Assembly: GCA_014529385.2 (NCBI GenBank)
Contig: CM043953.1
Location: forward strand, 88,902,342-88,962,341
Direction of reading: 5' to 3'
Origin: Adiantum capillus-veneris
Lineage: Eukaryota > Streptophyta > Polypodiopsida > Polypodiales > Pteridaceae
DNA: 60,000 nt
The notes under the pieces were generated by a model. It was not told the origin of the DNA and did not search any database. It saw only the letters and a list, made by a program, of their open reading frames with translations. Made by a program: the position numbers and the translations under genes. Shown here piece after piece: positions 32,934 through 43,273 of this stretch (its first letter is position 1; each line of letters begins with the position of its first letter).

Positions 32934-33548
32934 TGTAACAGACTTGGACACTCCAAGTCAAGATTCTACCGCGACAGGATAGGAATTCACTTCAAAACAG
33001 TTAACAATTCACAATTGATTCGACACGGCCTGGCGGAGTTTCGTGCCTATAGATATTGGCCCCAAAGACTGGCGCCCCTTTCGGTATTTCTTTTTGTATT
33101 AATCTGCAACTCAAAGTACAAGCAAGTGGGAGGCTCTCACTCTGAGACTCTGCGTCCAGATGCTCTGAGAAGTGGGAGGCCTGCCCACACTTATAAAGGT
33201 TTTACAAGGGATGCCAAAAGCAAAGCCCCAAAAGCTGTCCCAAAAGGTTTGCAAAAATAAAGCAGTTTCAATTTTCCTCTCACAAGCCCTCTTGGAGTAA
33301 TTGAAGCAATTCCCAAAAGCTCCAGCGTAGAGAGTTTTCAGCCCTGCGTAAAGAAAAGCAAGCCAAAAGCTGCCATAAGGAAATCTGCCACGTCAGCCCT
33401 GCAGCGGAAATTACGGCGGAATTTGTGCTGCAATTCACGGGCCCAGTCCATATGATGCTGCCATGTCAGCACTGCTCTTCTGGGATTGCTGCCAGCCGAG
33501 GACGGGTGTGTGTTGAGTACTGGGCAGCCACGTCACCCGTTTGTGACA
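32934..33548 (-). repeat. CV2 5' LTR, 615 bp
   Basis: Begins TGTAACAGACTTGG and ends TTTGTGACA, matching 26836-27472 with scattered substitutions and indels. Carries the shared GGCGCCCCTTTCGGTATTT block at about 33072-33090. Confidence 0.92.
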
Positions 33549-35060
33549 CTCTTGAGAGCTTTGATGTGCACCGGTGTCTTTCTTTGAGTACACTTCAAAG
33601 TACGGCGTCAAGTCTTTCGTTTGCCAACCGATTGAGTAGTCTTTAGGATGTGAGCCTCACTACATGCGGGATTATCACATCGTTATGGCAGATGGTTCTG
33701 ACATGCCATCTTGAATTTGTGAGTTGCTCGCTGGATTTGCTGTTTCATTTGGAAGATGACACATGCAGGCCTTGCAGTTGGGACTTGGGCAGCTCCTATG
33801 GGTCACTCCCCATTTTTGTTAGGTGTGTGTCACAGATTCCAAAGTCTTATCAGCCATTGCCTGTAGGTTTGCCCTGCTTCACTTTTGGCCTGGTCATTAG
33901 TCGTCCTTGTCTTGAGCAGAGCAAGAGTGCAGTATGGCTCCTCACATGGGTAGGACAGAGTATCCTGGAGATCCGTAATGCTCAGGTTCTCTACCTTGAG
34001 GTTCATTGGCTTGTCTTGGGTGGAGTTTAAAGATATGCTTGGTCAGTGCCCTCTGGGGTAGTACCAGGCCCAAAAGGGCTAGTTCTCGCATCTTGATGTA
34101 ATTGGCCATTGGCTAATATTGTACTTCGGTTATCCGCTTAGTTGTAGGGATTGCGGGGTCCGAGTATCGAATGGTGTATGGTTTTCTCTTCTCTAAGAGT
34201 GTTACTTGGTGGTGCAATAAAGTCATGAAAGTGTTGCATGCCAAACTGCCTTTGAAGGAGAGGCTGTTTATGTGGATATGCATACTTGGGGTTCTCCCAG
34301 TTGGCAAATTTCTACATTCTAGCTTTGCGATGTGTTCGATGTGGTGCAGCAGTTGAGACCATACCACATTTATTGTGGTCTTGTTCTCATACGCTACAGT
34401 TTGTGGACTGCATCTCTACTGCTCTTCACACGCGTTTTCCTGGCATGAATTTCGGTAGATCGTTTTGGATCTTTGGAATACTTCCGCCATTGATTCGGCC
34501 GTATGCATACTTTTTTGGCTGGGTCAGATTCTGGGTGCTTTGGAGGGTGTAGAGAGCACGTGATTCCCTCATGTTTCACCAGATGCGAGTGGAATATGTT
34601 TTCTTCTTCAAGACATCTCTGTTGTAGTCTCTCCGAGTGGCCTATGACTTGGATGAGATTCCTCTTAGTCATTACGAGCTCTTTTTTGACTGTTTTTGAT
34701 TTCCAGGTTGTAGTCTTTCTCATGGGTTTTCCTCGTCTTGAGGTTTCCCATTGGTAATTCAAAATGACATTACAAAAAAAGTGTGGAAGCATACATTCAC
34801 ACGGGGTTCTACACCAACTTTTGGGCACCGATGGCGTTAATGGGGATTTTGTAGCATTAGGTCAACAATACTTGGTCAGATATACGCATGGTGGAGCTGA
34901 TGGTTATATAGTCTTGTGGTTGACTGCCATGAGCTTAGATTTGCACTTTTCTTCATGGGTGAATTTGGGTTTTCCTGGATTTATATAAGGTAAAGGAATT
35001 GGGGATCACTAGTATTAACACTCTACAGTTGAGTCCGGATTACCAGTAATTTTGTGCCCT
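33549..35060 (+). pseudogene. Plus-strand LINE tail with zf-RVT region
   Basis: In 34220-34420 a plus-strand zf-RVT signature is clear: AKLPLKERLFMWICILGVLP, then RCVRCGAAVETIPHLLWSC (cysteine pair, glutamate-threonine, HLLW-C). Sequence before it (33620-34060) has long open stretches in shifting frames, probably the RT C-terminal part, but no catalytic motif is visible. After 34560 similarity becomes unclear. It is a different LINE from those at 4782 and 15242 or an opposite-strand relative. Confidence 0.72.
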
Positions 35061-36298
35061 CAAGCGTGCCTAGTAGGTGTGTGAGTTATTTATTGTACTT
35101 CATCCTGTTGAACAGGTGGACGATTTAATTAGACCTCATCAAATAGTCACCTCATAGTGGTCTTTTAACATTGGTGTTTTGAACAGTGTATTATACCCTT
35201 TCTTGAGGCATGCATAAGTAATCCTGACAATAGGATTTTCTTCTGTGCAGGTGCCACTGTCTCTCTACACGGTGTTACTCAGTGCACCCAATTGTGTGAT
35301 TAACTGTCTATGAAGAAGAAGTCCGTATTGTATGTGTTGGTATCTCTTGGAGTGGCTGCATTGAGCGAAAGTCTCGTGCATTATGCACTGGAAATTTCTT
35401 ATTTCAAAATGTACAGTCTGTAATCGGTATAGGATTTTAAAGTCTTCTTCTCTTGGAGAATTTCTGAAAATATATTTGGTATCATGGGCTTCTAGACAAC
35501 ATGGCCTATTTTTCCTTAATGTTCGAAGGATGGACTTAATATGATCTGCTTTCTTCTTTTTGTAGCTCAAGCTTTTTCACGTGTTGCAAAAGACTCGGTG
35601 TACTAGGAACTCCGCCTTCTCCCACAGGATGTATATTCATACCCTTCAACCTAAAATTTATCAACCTATCCAAGTAGTCTGCAACAGCAGGGTGGATCTA
35701 CGGAGTTTGGTGAAGCGATATAAGGTGTACAGGATAGTAAATCATAAGCCCTTTTTTAGAGTTGATCCGCAACCTGGAAAAGTTTCAACTTTGTCTTGCA
35801 CGAGAGGTGCCATATGCGAGGGAGATCTCCTATAGGAGGCTTCTTGAGAAAATCTGGCAAAAGGGGACATGGTGGGAGGCTATGGGCCATGGTTATGTTG
35901 AGTGGAGCATGTTTGTCCTCTTCCCCTTTTTTGTAAAGGCCTCCAAACTCATGAAGAGCTTGCGGCAAAATTGGGTTTTGAAAGGGGACATGATGGGAGG
36001 CTATGGGCCATGGCAGCCTTTTGCAGGCGCTTACATAGAAGGAGGAGAGGACAAACATTCTCCAGTCAACATAACCATGGCCATGTCTATGTCATTTTGG
36101 CTTCTTGAATGTGTACGAAAGGCTCATTCAGAAATTTGTACAAGAGTCTTCTTGATCTTTTAGGAGAAGAGAAAGTTGTGGGCAAACTTTGTGACTCTTT
36201 TATTCTCTTCGCTATCTTTTGTGACTCCTGAGACTTTGTGATACATTTTATGAGACCACATGGGTTGCTTGTACTTTTGAGTTGCAGAGTTTATTTTC
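35061..36298. other. Unassigned region with a 114-bp-spaced duplication
   Basis: A plus frame 35762-36163 (133 codons) has no recognised domain. A 33-bp block containing GGGAGGCTATGGGCCATGG occurs at about 35866-35898 and again at 35980-36012, so the apparent protein has an internal duplication. Nothing else is recognised. Confidence 0.45.
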
Positions 36299-36385
36299 TG
36301 GTAATACGAGGTGTGTTGCAGTGTTCATTCTTGGTAATACGAGGTGCTTTGTACATGATACCTCCATGGTAATACGAGGTCCATG
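36299..36385. repeat. Three copies of GGTAATACGAGGT at 34-35-bp spacing
   Basis: The 13-bp motif occurs at about 36300, 36334 and 36369 with different sequence between. The spacing is regular, the intervening DNA is not strongly repeated. Confidence 0.85.
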
Positions 36386-36478
36386 GCGATATGGGTGTGT
36401 CTCACCTTGTCATTTAGTTTCACATATCCACGTTTTTTGAGAGGGGGCTTGATGGAATACTTAATAAAGAGAATATAG

Positions 36479-36519
36479 CACTTTTGTCCACCAAACGTAC
36501 AAGAAAACATCAAGGACGT

Positions 36520-36572
<53 letters not shown>

Positions 36573-36815
36573 GTTGCATCAAGAATTTAAGACTAATATA
36601 TGAAGTGCATTGTCAAGAATAAAGATTCTAAATGATTGATACCCTTGCCTTAAATACCATTTTTGTCCACTGGACGTACAAGAAAACATCAAGGACGTTA
36701 TATGAATGAGAGAGAGAGAGAGAGAGAGAGAAAATTGCATCAAGAATTCAAGACTAATATATGAAGTGCATTGTCAAGAGTAAAAAATCTAAATGGTTGA
36801 TACCCTTGCCTTAAA
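36479..36815. repeat. Tandem duplication of about 180 bp with GT/GA microsatellites
   Basis: Two units share ACGTACAAGAAAACATCAAG, GACTAATATATGAAGTGCAT and GATACCCTTGCCTTAAAT. The first has (GT)n(GA)n at 36523-36573, the second (GA)n at 36708-36731. Confidence 0.88.
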
Positions 36816-36934
36816 TTTGCATTTTCCCTTCTTGCGGCCACTCATCATTACCCGTTATCAAACATCGTATGCTACCTTTGCCTAGAGCAGAATTTTCTTA
36901 TATTCTACTTGTCCATTATACTCGTCAAGGAAAT

Positions 36935-37820
36935 TCTCACTAGATTCGTTCTCCTTCAATTTCAACTCACGACGATGGCGATCTGCTGCCTTTTTCTGTC
37001 TTTCTTGAGATTTTTGCAAAGCCTCGCGGACCTTGGCAAAAGTCGTGTCCAAGTTGCGTATGTACTCATCGGCTTCAAAATTCCAATTCTTCGTGCTTAG
37101 GAAGGGTGAAACCTTCTCAGTACCTTCAATAACCTTAAATGGTGCCTTCCTCGTCGAAGAGTGTATCATGTTGTCGTAGGCAAACTCCACCAAAGGTAAA
37201 TACTTTTTCCATTGAGTCTTCTGATCCGAGATGTAAGACTTCAATAAATCTATTACCACTGAAATGGAACTCTCAAATTGCCCGTCAATCTGCGGGTGGA
37301 ATGATAACGAGAACTGCAACCGCGTGCCAATGTTTTCTCAAATAGGCTTACATAACAAACTTGTGAATCTGGGGTCCCTGTCGGAGACAATTGTCTAAGG
37401 CATGCCATGTAATCTGAAGATTTGGGCCACAAACAATCTCACTAAGTGATCCGGCTAGACTGTTTTCTTCACTGAAATGAAATGAGCCTGCTTGCTAAAT
37501 CTGTCAATAACAGTCCACATACCATTGTGACCACTCTGTGTTCTCGGGAGATCAAAAATGAAATCCGTTGCAATACTTTGTCAGGGGCGAGTGGGTATGG
37601 GCAAAGGCTGTAACAATCCCTATGCTTTATGCCTGTCAAACTTGACCTTCTGGCATACCAAGCAACTGCGCACAAACTCGTCCACGTCTTTCTTGAGTCT
37701 CGGCCAAAAGAAGTATCTCTCTACCCCTTTCAAGGTGGTAGCAATGTTGCGGTGACTCGTAAAAGGTGGACAATGGCATTCGGTCTTTCCCTCAACAGCT
37801 GTGTAACACACAACATGGTT
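36935..37820 (-). pseudogene. CV3 integrase (chromovirus fragment)
   Basis: Minus-strand fragments closely related to CV2: FHPQIDGQFESSISVVIDLLK (spanning the glutamate region), YISDQKTQWKKYLPLVEFAY, GKAPF-like RKAPFKVIEG, and the zinc-region CQKVKFDRHKA near 37630. Stops and shifts are frequent. The left end stops at about 36935 with no LTR. Confidence 0.85.
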
Positions 37821-38778
37821 TTTTTCATCAAGTAGACGTCCCGAATGGAATATCCCGCTATTCTCTCCCTATCCCGTATCGATGTGAAAATATCCGCAAA
37901 ATCTGTATCTGTGGCATACTGATCGACCATATCCTCGAAGCTCCTATGATGTATCGCGGAAATAGCCAGAACTAACTGCTTCCGAGACAAAGCATCTGCC
38001 ACCAAATTCTTTTGTCCCTGCACATGGACAATCTGGAAGTGAAACTGTGACAAGATGTTCACCCACTGCATCTGCTTTTCCGATAGCTGCTTCTGTGAAA
38101 GAAGTAGCGTAAACTCTGATGGTCTGTAAAGACAGTAAAATTTGCTTCGAGTAGGTAATGTCGCCACTGAGTAAGAGCATGGATAACCGCCAAAAGCTCT
38201 TTCTAATAAATCTGTGCTATCAATTCGGGCCTTGAAAACAACCGGCTTTCGTAGGCAATGACATGGCCTTCTTGCATTAAGATTGCACCCAGACTACGAC
38301 CACAAGGATCACAATATACTTCGAATGACTTTTGAAAATCCGGCAAAGTCAAAACTGGTCCTGTAGTCAATTTCTCTTTCAATGTCTAAAAGGCAGTCAT
38401 TCTGTGGGTCCCCACGAGAAAGGGACTCCTTTCTGCATCAAGATGTGCAAAGGGGAAGCAACCTCTGCAAACTTTCGAATAAACAGCCTGTAGTACGAAC
38501 ACAAGCCCAAGAAGCTTCTAACTTCATGGACATTCTTCAAATCGGGCCAATCACGGATAGTCTCTATCTTGGCCGGGTCCAGCTGCACTCCTACTGCTGC
38601 TGAGACAATGTGTCCCAAAAAATGTATCTCTGGTAGGAAAAAATCACTTTTCTTTGCATTAATCACCAACTTGTGGTCTCGTAATGCCTGAAAGACCTGC
38701 AGTAGATGATCTCTGTGTTCTGCCTCATCCTTGGAGAAAACAATGATGTAGTCAAAGAAAGTGCAAACAAATAGTCTG
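37730..38778 (-). pseudogene. CV3 RNase H and RT C-terminal part
   Basis: Linker HVQGQKNLVADALSRKQ near 37990-38040, RNase H fragments near 38090-38300 and RT C-terminal FFLPEIHFLGHIVSA, VRSFLGLCSYYRLFIRKFAE near 38460-38660. Continues across a solo LTR to 39926. The FDD position (about 38745) reads with a stop (DYIIVFSKD), a D-to-Y change. Confidence 0.83.
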
Positions 38779-39925
38779 CGGAAATGAGAGTTGAATTTTG
38801 CTCAAGATGAGTGCTCCTCGAACTGTGCTCAAGGTTCCTTTTACTTACGGAAGGAAGAGCCTTCCGTTCCTTTAGTGAGAGAGTGCAAGTGGTCACAAAC
38901 AAAGTGGAAAACACTGTGAATGAAGGTGCTGAGATTGAGAGATAGAGAGAGAAGAATACGACACCCAGAAAGTCGTCAAACCCTCCTCCGAAGGCCCCAC
39001 TCTCTATGGCAAGAGCGGTCTACTGTAGATTGCAAAAATCTCTACAATGCTATGGATTTGCCGACGATGCCGAGGACGATGAGGACGACGACGAGACGGG
39101 CTGAAATCTGAAAACACTAATGACTGAAATCTACAAATTTTGTATCTGCTGAATTCTGACTCTATGTCGATGATGACGGCGATGATGACGATGCAACGAC
39201 GACACGCTGAAAACGCAGATGCTGAAATCTTTGTTTTCCGGGCTGAATCTGCAAACCTTGGCTGATCTGACCGTGCGGTGAGGATCTGCTCTGCGGGAAG
39301 GTGAGATCTGCAAGGTTCAAAGGTTCTACTGCGGAGTTTGACTGCTGAAAACTGAAAACGCTGATGCCTATGCTGGTTCCGTCGCGGAGAATTTGCAAAA
39401 CGCTATGTTGTTCTGCTGATCCAAAAACGCTAGGGCTAATTCTGACATGCTGCGAAAACGCTAGGGGATCTGTTGAGTCTGCTGTCGCCAGGTTGGTTTG
39501 CAAATGCAAAACGCTAGGGCTGATTTGCAATGGATGAAAAACGTTGGCTGGTTCTTGTTGATGGCTGAAAACGCTAGGTTGACTGCCGGGGGGGGGGGTC
39601 TTGCTGAGAAGGTACACTGTTGGACACAAGTCCCTGCTGCCTCTTCTGCCTAAAAGTGTTAGCGCTAGGTTTTCTTACATAGTGGCTTGGCTAATTTGCC
39701 CTACCCAGTTTCCCAACAAGAGTCACTTAATAATAATAAGTGAAAATTGGCTAAAATAGGGAAAGTAGGTCTATGCACTGTAAAAATGCTCCAGATGGGT
39801 TCTGACTATAATCTGATGGTAATGCTGTGTGCAACCAGAGGATATACATCTACTCTAAGTGCCTGGACATGCACGGTCTACGAACAGACTCACAAAAGTG
39901 CTAGAACACTTCTGTGCACGTGACA
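38779..39925 (-). mobile_element. Alpha solo LTR copy e, inside CV3 RT
   Basis: Minus-oriented alpha LTR, about 1147 bp, ending GTGCACGTGACA on the plus strand. The first bases of the family (TGTAAGGTGCAG) are lost at the left, and about 80 bp near the right end are deleted relative to copies a and b. TCTG flanks both sides (38775-38778, 39926-39929); CV2 has a single TCTG at the matching place. No PBS is present, so it is a solo LTR. Many AAAACGCTAGG motifs lie at 39360-39580. Confidence 0.9.
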
Positions 39926-40268
39926 TCTGTACTCTCCAAATAATCATATCCATCATCCGGTTAATGTCGCAGGAGCATTGGTTAGGCCAAAAGGCATCAC
40001 CACAAACTCAAATAACCCAAAAGTCGTCCGAAAAGCTGTCTTGTAGACATCTCTCGGCGTGATTCGAATCTGATGATATCCGCTTTTCAAATCGATCCTG
40101 CTAAAGCACGAGGATCCCTGTAGTAGTCGGTCAAGAATATCATCGATTCTAGGAATTGAAAATCTGTTCTTGATGGTGATTTTGTTGAGAGCTCTATAAG
40201 TGATGCGCATTCTCTAAGATCAGTCTTTCTTCAAAATCAACAACACTACAGAGCAATATGGTGAAGTA
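39926..40268 (-). pseudogene. CV3 RT N-terminal part
   Basis: Minus frame with [36 protein letters not shown] and [14 protein letters not shown]. Continues from 38778 once the alpha LTR is removed. Right end at about 40268 switches to unrelated sequence, so CV3 is truncated here. Confidence 0.88.
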
Positions 40269-40379
40269 GTCTCGTCTCTCTCTCAATGCATGCCATCAAC
40301 AAAATTGAGACTATGTCGTATTGAACCTCAGACATACGCATAGGATATACCAAGCCGATGCAGGCTCCTGTGACAATCA

Positions 40380-40813
40380 CTAATGAACCGCAATGCATCT
40401 AGAAATACTGCTCTCTAGCAGTATTTGACAGCCAAAACCTGCTAGGTGTCTCATTGAGATCAAATTGTGTCTCAATTGAGGAACATAACGCACATGTCAT
40501 AGCGTATATGATGCACCACTGGGCAAAGACAAACAAACATCTCTTGCACCCTCTATGGCACAGGTTGAGCCATCAACAAATCGCATGCAACCAAGTCTCC
40601 CACTAGAAAATGTGTTGAACCACTCACAACATGGTGTGAAGTGGAAAGAAGCATTGCTATCTAGTAACCACTGTGGAGAAAGTGTGCTATCCATAGAAAT
40701 ATCTGCAAGAGGTACACTGGAGGCAAGCATGACAACACCGTCACTGGCCTAATGTGCCATGTGTGACCACAATGCCAACATCGTACGTATCGATAAGAAC
40801 GAGGCCTAAATCT
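40380..40813 (-). pseudogene. Copia zinc knuckle and protease fragment
   Basis: On the minus strand a CWHCGHTWHIR zinc-knuckle remnant (40740-40780), then QWLLDSNASFHFTPCCEWF, matching the copia protease site (W-DSGAS-H) with N for G, then RFVDGSTCAIEGARDVCLSL, and the post-protease VRYVPQLRHNLISMRHLA. The right end is cut by the LTR element at 40814. The upstream gag is not recognised on the other side (43274 onward). Confidence 0.82.
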
Positions 40814-40858
40814 TGTCAAAGTCAACGATGCGGAAGTGTAGAGACCAAGGGGAGTGAG

Positions 40859-40920
<62 letters not shown>

Positions 40921-41113
40921 TCCTAAACCAATCAACCTTGGCAATGAATAATTGAATGTGTATACAATGGAGGCAAGGGGTTGCTTATATAGCAAGCCCA
41001 GTAAATTTCCCTACCCAAGACTTTGACAAATAAGTAAAATAAATACCTAAAAGCCAAACTAAATAATGGGGGATCACATTGGGCAGTTCACTTGAGATGC
41101 CTAAACTTCAACA
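40814..41113 (-). repeat. Short element 3' LTR
   Basis: 300 bp. Contains a GA microsatellite at 40863-40918 and a TATA-like TTATATAG near 40985-40992, both shared with the right LTR. Confidence 0.9.
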
Positions 41114-42946
41114 CCCTCTTTGCAGCTCATAGTAGACATCAATAGTGAAACCAAGTCGATGAAGAAGCTACCATGGACACCCCAGTAGTGGCCACCAACT
41201 GGATACTCCTCGATGTTGCTCTCCTCAACTTTGTACTTGAAAGTAATGTCATCTTGAGCATCGGTTGCCTTTGTAAAAACTTTGAACTATAGACCATACT
41301 ACGTCCAATAATCCCCATTCATGAAATGTGAGCACATCACGTCCAAAATAACAAACTCCAAGATAATGAATTGTTGGAACACATCCTATCCATAATCTGA
41401 CCAACAGCAATGGATTGGTGCACTCATCCATAGTGTTTTAGACATCTGATTAGTTCCTTGCCAGATGCATGTGCATTGCCCTCCAACCTACGGGTCCAAA
41501 CACCAATAACTTGAACTCCAACACAAGGGTCCAAATTAATTATAGGGAGCAGGGCTTGCCCCACTCTGCCACTCACAAGACTCTCTTTGGCTAAAACTAG
41601 TGGTGACACCTATCATTTGACTAGAAATCTAACGTTGAGGCCATTGTGGCCACCCCCACGAGTGCCATGTTGATCTCCTCTAGAAAATCTTTATTACTAT
41701 AATCTTTGTCCAACTTGCGTTTGTCCTTGTCTATCTGTGAGTTCTTGATTTTGCCTTTGGTTTCAAACTCTCTAGCCAAACAAAGCGTCGAATCACAATC
41801 ATAATTGTGGTCGTACCTCTCGGGTACCGAAGCAATTTACTGAGTACTGGTATTGCCATCTTTGTCCGACTGAACTTTGCCGTTGTCCTCTAGCGAACTC
41901 CTCCATTTCTTTTTGACTTCATAAACTCGAGCCAAACAAATTGCCAGGTTCTTTGAGAATTGTGCCTATGCATAGGCCGCTCAAATTGGATGGTTGATGA
42001 TCCGTTATCCATAGCCACTTGTTGCTTTTGGTCAATGTCACTGGCATTCGAGCAAGGGGAGGCAATCCTGAAGTTGAAAGATCTGGTAATCATGTACCTT
42101 CTCACACTCCAAAAAATGGCCATACAAACCAAGCCGCATCTGCTCCAAACTGATTCAATTCCACCACATAGGGAACTCCATACGCATGGGCTCCGCACAA
42201 GCTGCTATCCCTCTCTAAAATCAGAAACTCTATCACCGATAGCCGCTTTGCACGTTTGCCCTGTGGTAGGCCTTGATCAAATCCAAAGCTCCACAATAAA
42301 CTGTGCATAGCAATGGTTGAGAATTCCATCCAAGCCGATATAAATTTCCCAAGCCGCTCTGCACTCATTGCAATCCGCCTTGACGTTGCCGTGTGGGAGC
42401 TCTTGAACAAATTAAGGCTCCGCAGATCAAAACTTTGCCTCACCCTCTCTTTCGTCCTTCCCACTTCAACTCCCAAGCCACTCCTCCAAAGCATTGCACG
42501 GATTTTTCTATGGTGGTCGACTTTAATCCTTTCAGTAGACAAATGCCATCCAACACTGCTGGCTCACAGCGTTTCAAAACGTTGGGTCATAGTGTGATGG
42601 ATGTTTGTCATTGTTGCTAAAAAACGAGGGGCTTATCATTGTTGTCAAGGAGGGCCGCCATGGGGCAAAGTTTTAAACCTTTTGGGGGGGCGGGGGGGCG
42701 GGGGGGGGGGGGGGGGGGGGTTCGATGACTATCGGTGTTTCAAAACACAAGGTACAAGGGGGCGGGACAAGCTATTGCAGGTGGCGTTTCAAAACGCCAG
42801 TGCGAGGGGAGTTTTGGGTGATGCTGTTGGGCAGCATTCTGGAACGCTTGGGACAGTGGAAAGGGGGGTAACATCAATGAAGAGACCTACTCTTCTTCTC
42901 CTCTTCAAGTCTGCTCCTCCACGTCAAGGGCTTCAATGTCGACACC
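41114..42946 (-). other. Interior of the short element, unrecognised coding-like segments
   Basis: Minus frames include 41424-41609 (PLVLAKESLVSGRVGQALLP...), a stretch near 41120-41270 with DDITFKYKVEESNIEEYPVG in another frame, and the longest, 42102-42542 (146 codons). None matches a retrotransposon domain. The amino-acid character resembles ordinary host protein more than gag/pol, which raises the possibility of captured host exons, but I cannot name a source. A G-rich tract (42684-42721) lies near the PBS. Confidence 0.4.
42684..42721. repeat. G-rich homopolymer tract
   Basis: Runs of G broken only by two C residues, ending in an uninterrupted run of about 21 G. A likely site of replication slippage or sequencing error. 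Confidence 0.9.
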
Positions 42947-42958
42947 GCTCTAATACCA
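42947..42958 (-). promoter_or_regulatory. Primer-binding site of the short element
   Basis: Plus GCTCTAATACCA; minus TGGTATTAGAGC, one base off the initiator Met tRNA complement, and immediately adjacent to the LTR. Confidence 0.82.
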
Positions 42959-42998
42959 TGTCAAAGTCGACAATGCTGAAGCGTAGAGACCAAGGGGA

Positions 42999-43090
<92 letters not shown>

Positions 43091-43273
43091 TCTCCTCAAC
43101 CAATCAACCTTGGCAATGAATAGCTGAATGTGTATACAATGGACACAAGGGGTTGCTTATATAGCAAGCCCAGTAAATTGCCCTACCCAAGACTTTGACA
43201 AATAAGCAAAATAAAGACAAATAAATAATGGGATCACATTGGGCAGTTCACTTGAGATGCCTAAACTTTAACA
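42959..43273 (-). repeat. Short element 5' LTR
   Basis: 315 bp with an expanded GA microsatellite (43001-43088) and the conserved TATA-like TTATATAG at 43157-43164. Confidence 0.9.

Larger units (their letters stand above)
26836..33548 (-). mobile_element. Chromovirus CV2 (Ty3/gypsy), 6.7 kb with both LTRs
   Basis: Minus-strand element with 3' LTR 26836-27472, PPT, chromodomain, integrase, RNase H, RT, protease, nucleocapsid, gag, PBS 32921-32932 and 5' LTR 32934-33548. Protein sequence is related to CV1 and closer to CV3. Flanks ACCCT (26831-26835) and CTCTT (33549-33553) do not match, so either the duplication has decayed or the ends were rearranged. Frameshifts, stops and an integrase deletion make it inactive. 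Confidence 0.92.
40814..43273 (-). mobile_element. Short LTR element, 2.46 kb, no retroviral proteins seen
   Basis: LTRs of 300 bp (40814-41113) and 315 bp (42959-43273) have TGTCAAAG...AACA ends on the plus strand. A PBS (42947-42958) and a PPT (minus GCAAAGAGGG next to 41113) set minus orientation. Flanks AATCT and CATCT differ at one base, fitting a target duplication. The 1.83-kb interior has no gag, protease, RT or integrase motif, so it is non-autonomous (LARD/TRIM-like) or carries foreign sequence. Confidence 0.87.

Noticed and set aside
34394-34828. 144-codon minus frame
   Set aside because: It is antisense to the plus-strand zf-RVT region and has no recognisable motif.
36299-36385. 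Mini CRISPR array of 13-bp repeats
   Set aside because: Repeat far too short, three copies only, plant context.
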